From assembly GCA_902773245.1 (NCBI GenBank), contig CACYDY010000271.1, positions 1-12,714 of the forward strand: 12,714 nucleotides of DNA, given 5' to 3'. A model generated the notes under the pieces. That model saw nothing but the letters and a program-made list of their open reading frames with translations, did no database searches and was not told the origin of the DNA. The DNA comes from an uncultured Ruminococcus sp. (lineage in GTDB: Bacteria; Bacillota; Clostridia; Oscillospirales; Acutalibacteraceae). The translations under genes were made by a program, and so were the position numbers. Below are positions 6,365 through 12,657 of this stretch, one piece after another. The first letter of the stretch is position 1, and the number at the start of each line of letters is the position of its first letter.

Positions 6365-7198
6365 TTACTTTTTGCTGAATCCTATCGTCCTGAAGAAGCC
6401 TATCGCAGCGAAAACTATAAAACACGCCAAATTAATACAAACTACCGTTGCACCTGTTGCCGTTTCCGCATAAAAGCTTACAAATAACCCTGCCGCAACG
6501 CAAACCACCGATTGAACTGCCGCCGATATCACAACTGCTTTGTAGCTTTTGAAAACTCTCATCGCTGTCAGTCCGGGGAATATTATCAGACTTGAAATCA
6601 ACAGCGTTCCCATTATCTGCATACCCAAAACTACTGTAAGCGCCGTCAGAAGAGCTATCACCATGTTGTATGCCTTTGCGTTTGTTCCCGTCGCAAGTGA
6701 AAAGCTCTCGTCAAATGTCACCGAAAATATTTTATTATAAAAAAATATATAAACAAACAATACCACAAAACACAACACAAGACTCAAAACAACGTCTTCC
6801 TTTGACAATGCAAGAATACTTCCGAAAAGATAGCTGTACAAGTCGGTGTTCAAGCCGCCCGTGACGCTTGTTACGACAATGCCCACCGCCAATGCACTGC
6901 TTGAAACAATGGCTATTGCGCCGTCGCCGTTGATTTTGCTGTTCTCGCTGATCCTCAAAAGCAGAAAAGCCGACACCACAACAACGGGTATCGCAACCTT
7001 GAGCGGCGCAAGATTCATCGCCGCTGCCAGCGCAAGCGCACCGAAGCCGACGTGCGATAATCCGTCGCCTATCATGGAATACCGTTTCAATATCAAACTC
7101 ACTCCGAGAAGAGCGGCGCACAGCGCAACGGGTATCCCGACTATCAAAGCCCTTTGCATGAATGTAAAGGACAGCATATCACTTATTGAATAGTTCAT
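6365..7198 (-). CDS. znuB: Zinc-type metal ABC transporter permease ZnuB
   Basis: A 277-residue integral membrane protein of the ABC-3 family (ZnuB/TroC/MntB), about eight or nine hydrophobic segments. Family signatures include LGVSLILKRYSMIGDGLSHVGFGALALA near 33-60 and LSLVLCFVVLFVYIFFYNKIFSVTFDESFSLATG in the middle, with MQIMGTLLISSLIIFPGLTAM toward the C-terminus. It forms the channel through which metal delivered by an external binding protein enters the cell. The gene is 13 bp after znuC in the same operon; GGAGG precedes the ATG by five bases. Sequence alone does not fully separate zinc from manganese transporters in this family; the linked Fur-family gene supports zinc. It is the last gene in the operon. 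Confidence 0.93.
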   Translation of the reverse strand: MNYSISDMLSFTFMQRALIVGIPVALCAALLGVSLILKRYSMIGDGLSHVGFGALALAAAMNLAPLKVAIPVVVVSAFLLLRISENSKINGDGAIAIVSSSALAVGIVVTSVTGGLNTDLYSYLFGSILALSKEDVVLSLVLCFVVLFVYIFFYNKIFSVTFDESFSLATGTNAKAYNMVIALLTALTVVLGMQIMGTLLISSLIIFPGLTAMRVFKSYKAVVISAAVQSVVCVAAGLFVSFYAETATGATVVCINLACFIVFAAIGFFRTIGFSKK

Positions 7199-7211
7199 AA
7201 AATCCTCCGAA

Positions 7212-7910
7212 TCAAGTCCCCAAAAACTGATTTGAAACGCTGCTCTTTACATAGTCTTTGACTGTTGAGAAAAAGCACGTTTTGTTCTCAAGGTGCAAAA
7301 TGTGCGTTGCATGGGCAATCGACTCTCTCACATCGTGAGTAACCATTATGACGGTAATATTATCGTTTTTGTTCAAATCCTTTATCAATTCGTAAAACTC
7401 CGCCGAAACCAGCGGGTCAAGTCCCGTCACAGGCTCGTCGAGCAAAAGCAGAGATTTTGTTGCGCACAATGCTCTTGCAAGAAGAACTCTTTGCTGCTGA
7501 CCGCCCGAAAGCTCACGGTAGCACCTCTTTTTTAAATGCGTTATTGAAAGCCGTTCCAGATTTTTGTTGGCAAGAGCCTTTTCCTTTTTTCCGAAAAATG
7601 GTTTCAGTCCTCTTGAATTGAGAGTCCCCGACAAGACTACCTCATAGACCGAAGCCGGAAAATCCCTTTGAACAGCCGACTGCTGCGGCAGATAGCCTAT
7701 TTCGTTTTGCGACATATCGTCGGAATAAACGATTTTTCCGCCTGTCGGCTTTATCAGCCCGAGCAAGCCTTTCATAAGCGTGGATTTTCCCGAGCCGTTC
7801 TCGCCAAGGATACAAAGATAATCGCCTTTTTCAAGCTTAAAGCTGAGGTGTTCAAAGACATTTACTCCCTCATAGCTCATTGTTACATCGTCACATCTGA
7901 GAATTGACAT
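7212..7910 (-). CDS. znuC: Zinc-type metal ABC transporter ATP-binding protein ZnuC
   Basis: A 232-residue ABC ATPase that powers metal import with the adjacent permease. All nucleotide-binding motifs are intact: Walker A GENGSGKST (36-44), Q-loop LPQQS (74-78), signature LSGGQQQR (134-141), Walker B SLLLLDEP (153-160), D-loop GLDP and switch histidine MVTHD (His192). The length and the YLPQQ...VYEVVLSG spacing fit the ZnuC/MntB subfamily. The start ATG lies one base past the zur stop codon, with GAGGGG as ribosome site inside the end of zur, so the two are translationally linked. No substrate-binding protein gene follows; ZnuA must be elsewhere or be replaced by an unlinked one. Confidence 0.94.
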   Translation of the reverse strand: MSILRCDDVTMSYEGVNVFEHLSFKLEKGDYLCILGENGSGKSTLMKGLLGLIKPTGGKIVYSDDMSQNEIGYLPQQSAVQRDFPASVYEVVLSGTLNSRGLKPFFGKKEKALANKNLERLSITHLKKRCYRELSGGQQQRVLLARALCATKSLLLLDEPVTGLDPLVSAEFYELIKDLNKNDNITVIMVTHDVRESIAHATHILHLENKTCFFSTVKDYVKSSVSNQFLGT

Positions 7911-7911
7911 A

Positions 7912-8340
7912 CTACCCCTCGTTTTCCTCTGCGGTATTAATCCGTGAACATTCTCCGCAAATTCCGTACAGAATTGTTTTGGAGCTGTCCACCTCGAAGC
8001 CGTGGCTTTCTTTCATATGCTCGGCAATTTGTTTCATAAAGCTGCAGTTTGTGTGAAAAAGCCGTCCGCAGGCATTGCATTTCAAGTGAAAATGCTCGCA
8101 GCAGTTTCCCGACAAATCAACGTACTGATAACACGCCGAAGAAGATTCGTCAATAATATATTTTTTCACAAGTCCTACCGCAACGAGTTTATCGAGTTGT
8201 CTGTAAACTGTTGACAATCCCAAGGAATGACCTTGTTCGTTAAGCTTTCGAGAAATATCTGCGGCAGTCATATGTACGGATTTATTCTCGATAAGGCACT
8301 GCAAAAGGATCTCTTTTTGTTTTGTTTTATATTCCTGCAT
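7912..8340 (-). CDS. zur: Fur-family metal-responsive repressor, probably Zur
   Basis: A 142-residue Fur-family regulator. Residues about 1-78 form the winged helix (MTAADISRKLNEQGHSLGLSTVYRQLDKLVAVGLVKK is diagnostic). The C-terminal dimerisation domain has HFHLKCNAC with C88 and C91 and ICGEC with C128 and C131, the two CxxC pairs of the structural zinc site. Extra Cys/His residues (C70, C80, C81, H83, H85, C99, H113) could supply the sensing site. Leading a znuCB operon it most likely represses zinc uptake when zinc is plentiful; manganese or peroxide sensing (Mur, PerR) is less likely. A Fur-type box lies on its own transcription start. AAGGAG six bases before ATG 8340 supports the start. 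Confidence 0.9.
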   Translation of the reverse strand: MQEYKTKQKEILLQCLIENKSVHMTAADISRKLNEQGHSLGLSTVYRQLDKLVAVGLVKKYIIDESSSACYQYVDLSGNCCEHFHLKCNACGRLFHTNCSFMKQIAEHMKESHGFEVDSSKTILYGICGECSRINTAEENEG

Positions 8341-8388
8341 AGTTATCTCCTTTTGAGATCTGATCTTATTTGTAATAAAAAGGATATT

Positions 8389-8403
8389 TGAAAACGATTT
8401 TCA
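8389..8403. promoter_or_regulatory. Fur/Zur-type operator on the zur-znuCB transcription start
   Basis: TGAAAAC-G-ATTTTCA has 6-bp perfect arms in a 7-1-7 layout and agrees with the Bacillus Fur-type consensus TGATAATnATTATCA at 11 of 14 arm positions. It begins about where transcription from the 8411-8439 promoter should start, so a bound regulator would block initiation. Confidence 0.75.
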
Positions 8404-8410
8404 TTTTTTA

Positions 8411-8439
8411 ATTTTATCACAATGCCGGTAATTTGTCAA
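8411..8439 (-). promoter_or_regulatory. Sigma-A promoter of zur-znuC-znuB
   Basis: Minus-strand TTGACA (8434-8439), a 17-bp spacer and TAAAAT (8411-8416) preceded by TGA, an extended -10. This is close to the ideal consensus, so the operon would be strongly expressed unless repressed. Confidence 0.9.
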
Positions 8440-8450
8440 CAAAAATTCCG

Positions 8451-8568
8451 GGCGGCGGGTACACGCCCGCAGGTAATGCCGCCTGACTACTTTGTAACAA
8501 CAAGTATGCTTCCGCTCGGCAGCTGCCCGCTAAAAATTATACACTTGTTACGTGCTTGGCTTTTTTAG
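8451..8568. repeat. Structured intergenic element upstream of the zinc operon promoter
   Basis: GGCGGC (8451-8456) can pair with GCCGCC (8479-8484) around an inner GCGGG/CCCGC stem. Next, GTAACAA (8494-8500) pairs with TTGTTAC (8545-8551), enclosing the perfect palindrome GGCAGCTGCC (8518-8527). A CTTGGCTTTTTTAG tail follows. The 8523-8554 part resembles 6230-6260. The long imperfect palindrome suggests a MITE-like repeat or a structured RNA; no open frame is present. The remaining bases up to 8608 show nothing further. Confidence 0.5.
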
Positions 8569-8608
8569 ATCATATTAAAACTTCGCTTAGCCACTCAAAA
8601 AAATGCAG

Positions 8609-8634
8609 AAAAAAAGCCCGCTTTTGCGAGCTTT
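8609..8634 (-). terminator. Terminator of the serine hydrolase gene
   Basis: Minus-strand AAAGCTCGC, loop AAAA, GCGGGCTTT (one G-U pair) followed by a run of T. It starts 16 bases after the hydrolase stop codon. Confidence 0.88.
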
Positions 8635-8649
8635 TAATAATATGATCGG

Positions 8650-9894
8650 TTATTTTTTCGATTTTACCGCAGATACTACGGGCAGATAAACTCCAAGCGC
8701 TATCTGATTGAGTGAATCATAGAATGCTATATTAGTAAGAATAACCATCTTTGTATCGGTGTGGTAGTCGGCATATACCTGTGAGGAATATAAATAAGTT
8801 CTTCCGCTGTGATGCCACAAATTGTCAGAGGTGTTCCAGCCGTAATTATAAAGCATGAGAGATGTTTCTACTTTCTTTCTGTCCTCGGGGGTGAATATTC
8901 TGTCCGATACCACAACGTCAAGCCATTTGTTTACATCCTCTGCAGTGGACACTACCGACCCTGCCGAAAACAAGTAGGGATAATCACCCTCTGCGGCAAG
9001 AAACTTGTCGTTTTTCTCACATATGTACTTCTCCTGAGCATAGGAATAGCCTGTCTGATAATCCTTTCCGTCGCCTACAAAATATGTGTCCGTCAAACCG
9101 TAAGGCTCGAAAAAGTTTTCTTTCAGATAATCACGATAGCTCATTCCCGTCAGATTCTCCACAATAATTCCAAGCAGATAATATGCCGAATTGGAATAGG
9201 CATACACTTTGCCCGGTTCTGTTGTTACTCCTTCGCTGAAAATGGTATCCACGATGAACTTTTTCGCTGCGTCCTCGGATTTCGCCGCCGCTTTTACATA
9301 ATTATTGAGGAGCTTCTCATCTCCCTCGATTATATCCATATAGTCGCCCATTCCGCACGACATCTGCAAAAGATGCGACAGCGTGATCGTTTTTACCCAG
9401 TCTTGCTTATATTCGGGAAAATAGACATCCAGTGTGTCCGATGTTTTAAGCTTGCCCTCTTTTTCAAGCATAAGAATCGCCGTTCCGGTAAATTGCTTTG
9501 TGACCGAACCTATCTGATAACAGGTATCGTTTTCGTTCTCGGCATTTCCCTTTCCCGTTTTTCCGAATGATTTTTCATAAACAGTTCGGTTGCCCGAGGT
9601 TATCAGCACCGTTCCGGAAAAATCGGGGTACTGTGCCAAAACAGTGTCTGCGTTTTCGGCAAGAGTGTCTATTTCGCTTTGTGACAGCGGTGATGTTGAA
9701 AACTCTTCTTCTTCATCGTTTTGCCGGGGGTTATATTCGTGGACAAACTCAACCTCGCCGTCATCGTTTGTGATCTGCGAGGTACTGTCATCGGCAGTAG
9801 TCTTCACTATAAAAGAATCCATACAGCCGCTGAGAGTTACCGAAGACATTACCGATACCGACAGGATCAAAGATACCAATTTTTTCATTTTCAT
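8650..9894 (-). CDS. Beta-lactamase-family serine hydrolase, lipoprotein (PBP4*/class C-like)
   Basis: A 414-residue exported protein. MKMKKLVSLILSVSVMSSVTLSGC is a lipoprotein signal with lipobox LSGC, so Cys24 should be lipidated and the enzyme held on the outer face of the membrane. A low-complexity acidic linker (about 25-72) precedes the PF00144 catalytic domain. The active-site triad of motifs is complete: SVTK with nucleophile Ser130 and Lys133, YSN (Tyr233-Asn235) and HSG (362-364) in place of KTG. Conserved family blocks include LSHLLQMSCGMGDY and LFSAGSVVSTAEDVNKW. Such proteins are D-Ala-D-Ala peptidases or esterases more often than resistance beta-lactamases; the substrate cannot be read here. 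AAGGA nine bases before ATG 9894 supports the start over the second ATG two codons in. It is transcribed alone. Confidence 0.93.
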   Translation of the reverse strand: MKMKKLVSLILSVSVMSSVTLSGCMDSFIVKTTADDSTSQITNDDGEVEFVHEYNPRQNDEEEEFSTSPLSQSEIDTLAENADTVLAQYPDFSGTVLITSGNRTVYEKSFGKTGKGNAENENDTCYQIGSVTKQFTGTAILMLEKEGKLKTSDTLDVYFPEYKQDWVKTITLSHLLQMSCGMGDYMDIIEGDEKLLNNYVKAAAKSEDAAKKFIVDTIFSEGVTTEPGKVYAYSNSAYYLLGIIVENLTGMSYRDYLKENFFEPYGLTDTYFVGDGKDYQTGYSYAQEKYICEKNDKFLAAEGDYPYLFSAGSVVSTAEDVNKWLDVVVSDRIFTPEDRKKVETSLMLYNYGWNTSDNLWHHSGRTYLYSSQVYADYHTDTKMVILTNIAFYDSLNQIALGVYLPVVSAVKSKK

Positions 9895-9945
9895 AGCAGT
9901 ATTCCTTATTTTTATTATATTACAACGTATTAACGTACCTTAGAT

Positions 9946-9974
9946 ATTTTATCAAAAAGTATCGAATTAGTCAA
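9946..9974 (-). promoter_or_regulatory. Promoter of the serine hydrolase gene
   Basis: Minus-strand TTGACT (9969-9974), 17-bp spacer, TAAAAT (9946-9951) preceded by TGA. Just downstream, ACGT-ATTA-ACGT (9925-9936) is a short palindrome-like motif near the start of transcription and could be an operator. Confidence 0.85.
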
Positions 9975-10021
9975 TATTTTAAAGCAAGTTTGTAAGATCA
10001 GGCAATACTTTGGAGTTGATT

Positions 10022-10037
10022 TGTCATAAAAATGACA
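10022..10037. promoter_or_regulatory. Inverted repeat TGTCAT-AAAA-ATGACA upstream of the hydrolase promoter
   Basis: A perfect 6-4-6 inverted repeat about 50 bp upstream of the hydrolase -35 and just beyond the Band 7 gene's terminator. It could be an activator site or a small hairpin; the plus strand continues with TTTTT but no plus-strand gene ends here. Confidence 0.3.
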
Positions 10038-10042
10038 TTTTT

Positions 10043-10074
10043 ACAAAAAATCAAGGGACACCTTTTGGTATCCC
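10043..10074 (-). terminator. Terminator of the NfeD/Band 7 operon
   Basis: Minus-strand GGGATACC, loop AAAA, GGTGTCCC (one G-U pair), then TTGATTTTTTG. It begins about 40 bases after the Band 7 stop. Confidence 0.88.
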
Positions 10075-10113
10075 CTGTTAATATCAATATTGAGATATTC
10101 TTCTTTTTAAGCC

Positions 10114-11019
10114 TTAGATGTGCTTTTCGCCGACTTCGCCAACCTCTTTGATCGAAGTAACCAATCCTGCAAGATTCTGGATCTCCGACGGAATAATGAT
10201 CTTTGTTGCCTTTCCGTCTGCCGCTTTTTCGAAAGCCTCCAGACTTTTCAGCTTGATGACCTTGTCGGTGGGATTAGCCTCGTTAAGCATTCTGAGCGCG
10301 TCTGCATACGCTTTCTGTACGGTAAGGATAGCCTCCGCCTCACCCTGAGCCTCTCTGATCTTAGCCTCTCGGATAGCGTCTGCGTTAAGAATAGCGGCTT
10401 CCTTGTGACCTTGCGCCACGAGAATTTCTCCCTGCTTTGCGCCCTCTGCGTCGAGGATCTTTGCACGTCTTTCACGCTCTGCCTTCATCTGCTTTTCCAT
10501 TGCGTCCTGAATTTCTCTCGGCGGAAGAATATTCTTCAGCTCAACACGGTTAACCTTAATGCCCCACGGGTCGGTTGCCTGATCGAGGATTATCTTGATC
10601 TTGTTGTTGATAATATCACGAGATGTCAGCGTGTGGTCAAGCTCAAGCTCGCCAACAATGTTACGAAGCGTTGTTGCGGTAAGATTCTCGATAGCTGCTA
10701 TCGGGCGTTCCGCACCGTAGGTGTACAGCTTCGGGTCGGTGATCTGAAAATACACAACGGTATCGATCTGCATTGTTACGTTATCCTTTGTAATAACCTG
10801 CTGCGGCGGAAAATCAACTACCTGCTCTTTGAGCGAAACCTTGCGTGCTATTCTTGTGATGAACGGTGTTTTCACATGAAGTCCCGTTGACCATGTTGTG
10901 CTGTATGCACCGAATTTCTCCACAACGTAAGCATTCGCCTGAGGTACGATCTTCACATTAGCTACAATGATTATCAAAACTATTAAAATTACTACTCCCA
11001 AAAAAACTAAAAACGGCAT
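10114..11019 (-). CDS. Band 7/SPFH-domain membrane protein (stomatin/QmcA-like)
   Basis: With ATG 11019 the protein has 301 residues. One N-terminal membrane segment (FLVFLGVVILIVLIIIVANV) anchors it, followed by the SPFH domain at about 22-190 with the typical IVPQANAYVVEKFGAY, LKEQVVDFPPQQVITKDNV and LRNIVGELELDHTLTSR. A charged coiled-coil rich in Glu, Ala and Arg (about 185-255) drives oligomer formation. Stomatin-type proteins build membrane scaffolds linked to lipid order and quality control; a specific role is unknown. The NfeD-like partner lies 28 bp upstream, the standard pairing. An in-frame GTG at 11037 would add six residues, but AGGAG eight bases before ATG 11019 overlaps that extension and favours the shorter form. 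A terminator follows. Confidence 0.95.
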   Translation of the reverse strand: MPFLVFLGVVILIVLIIIVANVKIVPQANAYVVEKFGAYSTTWSTGLHVKTPFITRIARKVSLKEQVVDFPPQQVITKDNVTMQIDTVVYFQITDPKLYTYGAERPIAAIENLTATTLRNIVGELELDHTLTSRDIINNKIKIILDQATDPWGIKVNRVELKNILPPREIQDAMEKQMKAERERRAKILDAEGAKQGEILVAQGHKEAAILNADAIREAKIREAQGEAEAILTVQKAYADALRMLNEANPTDKVIKLKSLEAFEKAADGKATKIIIPSEIQNLAGLVTSIKEVGEVGEKHI

Positions 11020-11027
11020 AAATATTA

Positions 11028-11032
11028 CTCCT
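11028..11032 (-). promoter_or_regulatory. Ribosome binding site that selects ATG 11019 of the Band 7 gene
   Basis: Minus-strand AGGAG lies eight bases before ATG 11019 and inside the reading frame that would start at GTG 11037, so the ATG is the better start. Confidence 0.75.
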
Positions 11033-11047
11033 CTCACTCTTCATGGC

Positions 11048-11482
11048 TCAGACCTTTGAAACTATCAGCTTTACGCCTTTGATCTCCTTGACTCTGACCA
11101 TTTCGCCTTCCTTAAAAATAATATCATTCTGATCGCTTCTTGCAGTCCAGCTGTTTCCGTCGAGATCAACCTGTCCCGTCGACGCCGTATTATTGATCTC
11201 GGCAGTCACGACCGCTATTTTTCCGATGTTTCTGTCGGCATTCGTGGGTTCTGTTTTGACATCTTTCACTTTTTTTACGATTGGCTTTGTCGCAATCAGC
11301 AAAATGAGCGAAACTCCCACAAAAATACTGAACTGTATCGGGAAAACAGGGACGAAAAAGCTGACGATCGCTGCGGCCGCCGCTCCGATCATAAACCAGA
11401 TCGAAACAAGCTGCGTTGTCACGCCCTCGAAGACAGCCATAATTATCATTACTGCAATCCACAAATATGGCATATAGTCCAT
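11048..11482 (-). CDS. NfeD-like membrane protein, partner of the Band 7 protein
   Basis: A 144-residue short NfeD-type protein. Two or three membrane segments occupy about residues 5-72 (WIAVMIIMAVFEG, VSIWFMIGAAAAAIVSFFVP, FSIFVGVSLILLIAT), and a C-terminal soluble OB-fold domain covers about 85-144 (IGKIAVVTAEINN..GQVDLDGNSWTARSD, GEMVRVKEIKGVKLIV). It lacks the N-terminal serine protease of long NfeD proteins. NfeD and Band 7 proteins are widely paired and thought to work together at the membrane. Three ATGs lie close together; GGGAGG is one base from the first (11488) but seven from the second (11482), so the second is preferred. It is the first gene of the two-gene operon, with its own promoter. 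Confidence 0.92.
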   Translation of the reverse strand: MDYMPYLWIAVMIIMAVFEGVTTQLVSIWFMIGAAAAAIVSFFVPVFPIQFSIFVGVSLILLIATKPIVKKVKDVKTEPTNADRNIGKIAVVTAEINNTASTGQVDLDGNSWTARSDQNDIIFKEGEMVRVKEIKGVKLIVSKV

Positions 11483-11503
11483 ATGCATACCTCCCTTTCG
11501 ATT

Positions 11504-11532
11504 ATTCTATCACAAACTTTCCGCTTCGTCAA
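11504..11532 (-). promoter_or_regulatory. Promoter of the NfeD/Band 7 operon
   Basis: Minus-strand TTGACG (11527-11532), 17-bp spacer, TAGAAT (11504-11509) preceded by TGA, an extended -10. Confidence 0.85.
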
Positions 11533-11627
11533 GATTACATACTACATAATAAAAATTTGAAAAATATGTACAAACCATATAAACAAAAAACGACTCATCT
11601 TTTTTGTTTTATGTTTGATAAAATCTA

Positions 11628-11656
11628 TTGCCCGAATCGTTTTGTTATGGTATAAT
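11628..11656 (+). promoter_or_regulatory. Promoter of the DUF4364 gene
   Basis: TTGCCC (11628-11633), 17-bp spacer, TATAAT (11651-11656) preceded by TGG, an extended -10. The leader of about 70 bases includes a short GC-rich hairpin CAGCG-GCGG-CGCTG (11678-11691). Confidence 0.8.
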
Positions 11657-11735
11657 TATATATCCGGGAGAGTGTCGCAGCGGCGGCGCTGTTTGCTTAT
11701 GTTTATCTTAAAAATTACCGAAGGAGCGTGGGGTT

Positions 11736-12353
11736 ATGGATTTTGAATATGATGCTATCGACGCCGGAATCGATCCGGGCGGACTGCGAAAAAGAAGCAA
11801 CGTCAGACTGCTCATTTGTTATATTATTTACTGCGTCAAAAAACCTGTTAAAAAGGATTTTGTGATAACGGCTATGCAAAAGCACGGTATTGCAAATTAC
11901 TTTGAAATTCTCGACGCTTTCAACGACCTTGAAAACAAACAAAACATTGTTGCTGCCGACCGGGACAACGATCTTTACACCGTCACAAAAAGCGGCAGGC
12001 TGATTGCGGAAAACTTAAGCGACGAGCTTCCGAAATCCGTTCGCGAATACGCAATGCAGGCTGTCATGGAGCTTCTGACCGAGGAACGCAACCAAACCGA
12101 AAACAGCGCGGAGATCACCAAAGTCAAAAACGGATTTATGGTTGACTGCCACATCAAGGGCGAAGACGAAGATCTTTTGGGATTCCAGCTTTATGTTCCC
12201 GATTCAAAGCAGGCTCGTCTTGTCAAAAAGAATTTTCAGTCAAATGCCGAGATGATCTACAAAATTATGATAGCGGCTATTACAAACGACTCGGATTTTG
12301 CAGTAAAAACTCTCGAGGAGATCGCCGATTCAAAAAAACGCATTTATCGCTAA
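11736..12353 (+). CDS. DUF4364 family protein with N-terminal winged-helix region
   Basis: A 205-residue protein recognised as DUF4364, a family confined largely to Clostridia. Residues about 20-90 look like a winged helix (VRLLICYIIYCVKKPVKKDFVITAMQKHGIANYFEILDAFNDLENKQNI..YTVTKSGRLIAENL), so DNA or RNA binding is plausible. The C-terminal half (about 120-200) is a mixed alpha/beta region (GFMVDCHIKGEDEDLLGFQLYVPD, QARLVKKNFQSNAEMIYKIMIAAI). The biochemical role is unknown to me. AAGGAG (11721-11726) nine bases before the ATG fits. The 3' end overlaps the convergent BofA-like gene by 24 bp, and no terminator lies between them. Confidence 0.9.
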   Translation: MDFEYDAIDAGIDPGGLRKRSNVRLLICYIIYCVKKPVKKDFVITAMQKHGIANYFEILDAFNDLENKQNIVAADRDNDLYTVTKSGRLIAENLSDELPKSVREYAMQAVMELLTEERNQTENSAEITKVKNGFMVDCHIKGEDEDLLGFQLYVPDSKQARLVKKNFQSNAEMIYKIMIAAITNDSDFAVKTLEEIADSKKRIYR

Positions 12354-12590
12354 AAGAAGCGTGACCCCGGGGATCCCTCCAAGCGCTGCGGCAAGCACGG
12401 ACATTACGCTTACAACAATTGAAACGCCCGTCCACGGCGACAGAATATTCACCGCCGCCAGTCCCGCAAAACCCGACAATATCCCAAAAATACTTTTTTT
12501 CAGCGGGTGTTCGAATTTATCAATCGCATTAATAATTGTGAAAACCACACACGCCGCCGATATTATTCCAAACATAACAGGCATACTCAT
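12330..12590 (-). CDS. bofA: BofA-like membrane protein (pro-sigma-K processing inhibitor family)
   Basis: An 86-residue membrane protein, the same size as Bacillus BofA (87). It has three hydrophobic stretches and the family's C-terminal signature: NILSPWTGVSIVVSVMSVLAA followed by LGGIPGVTLLLAINAFF, comparable to the LGIPG motif of BofA. In Bacillus BofA works with SpoIVFA to hold the SpoIVFB protease inactive in the forespore outer membrane; in Clostridia the partner may be absent or different, so the exact function is uncertain. AAAGGAG eight bases before ATG 12590 supports the start. Its last 24 bases lie inside the end of the DUF4364 gene on the other strand. The upstream promoter is not clear. 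Confidence 0.8.
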   Translation of the reverse strand: MSMPVMFGIISAACVVFTIINAIDKFEHPLKKSIFGILSGFAGLAAVNILSPWTGVSIVVSVMSVLAAALGGIPGVTLLLAINAFF

Positions 12591-12657
12591 TTTTATTACT
12601 CCTTTTTACGTTATTTGCCGCTTCACGCAAATTTTTCTTTTGAGTTATAATGCTTAT

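Noticed and set aside
6735..7193. Open frames of 128 (minus) and 115 (plus) codons inside znuB
   Set aside because: Arginine-rich or low-complexity translations in the other frames of a conserved membrane protein gene.
8809..9570. Plus-strand open frame of 253 codons
   Set aside because: Antisense to the serine hydrolase gene, whose lipobox and SVTK, YSN and HSG motifs are all in frame; the shadow shows no recognisable domain.
10120..10890. Plus-strand open frame of 256 codons
   Set aside because: It lies wholly antisense to the well-supported Band 7 gene, has no ribosome site, and its translation is cysteine-, leucine- and serine-rich without family features.
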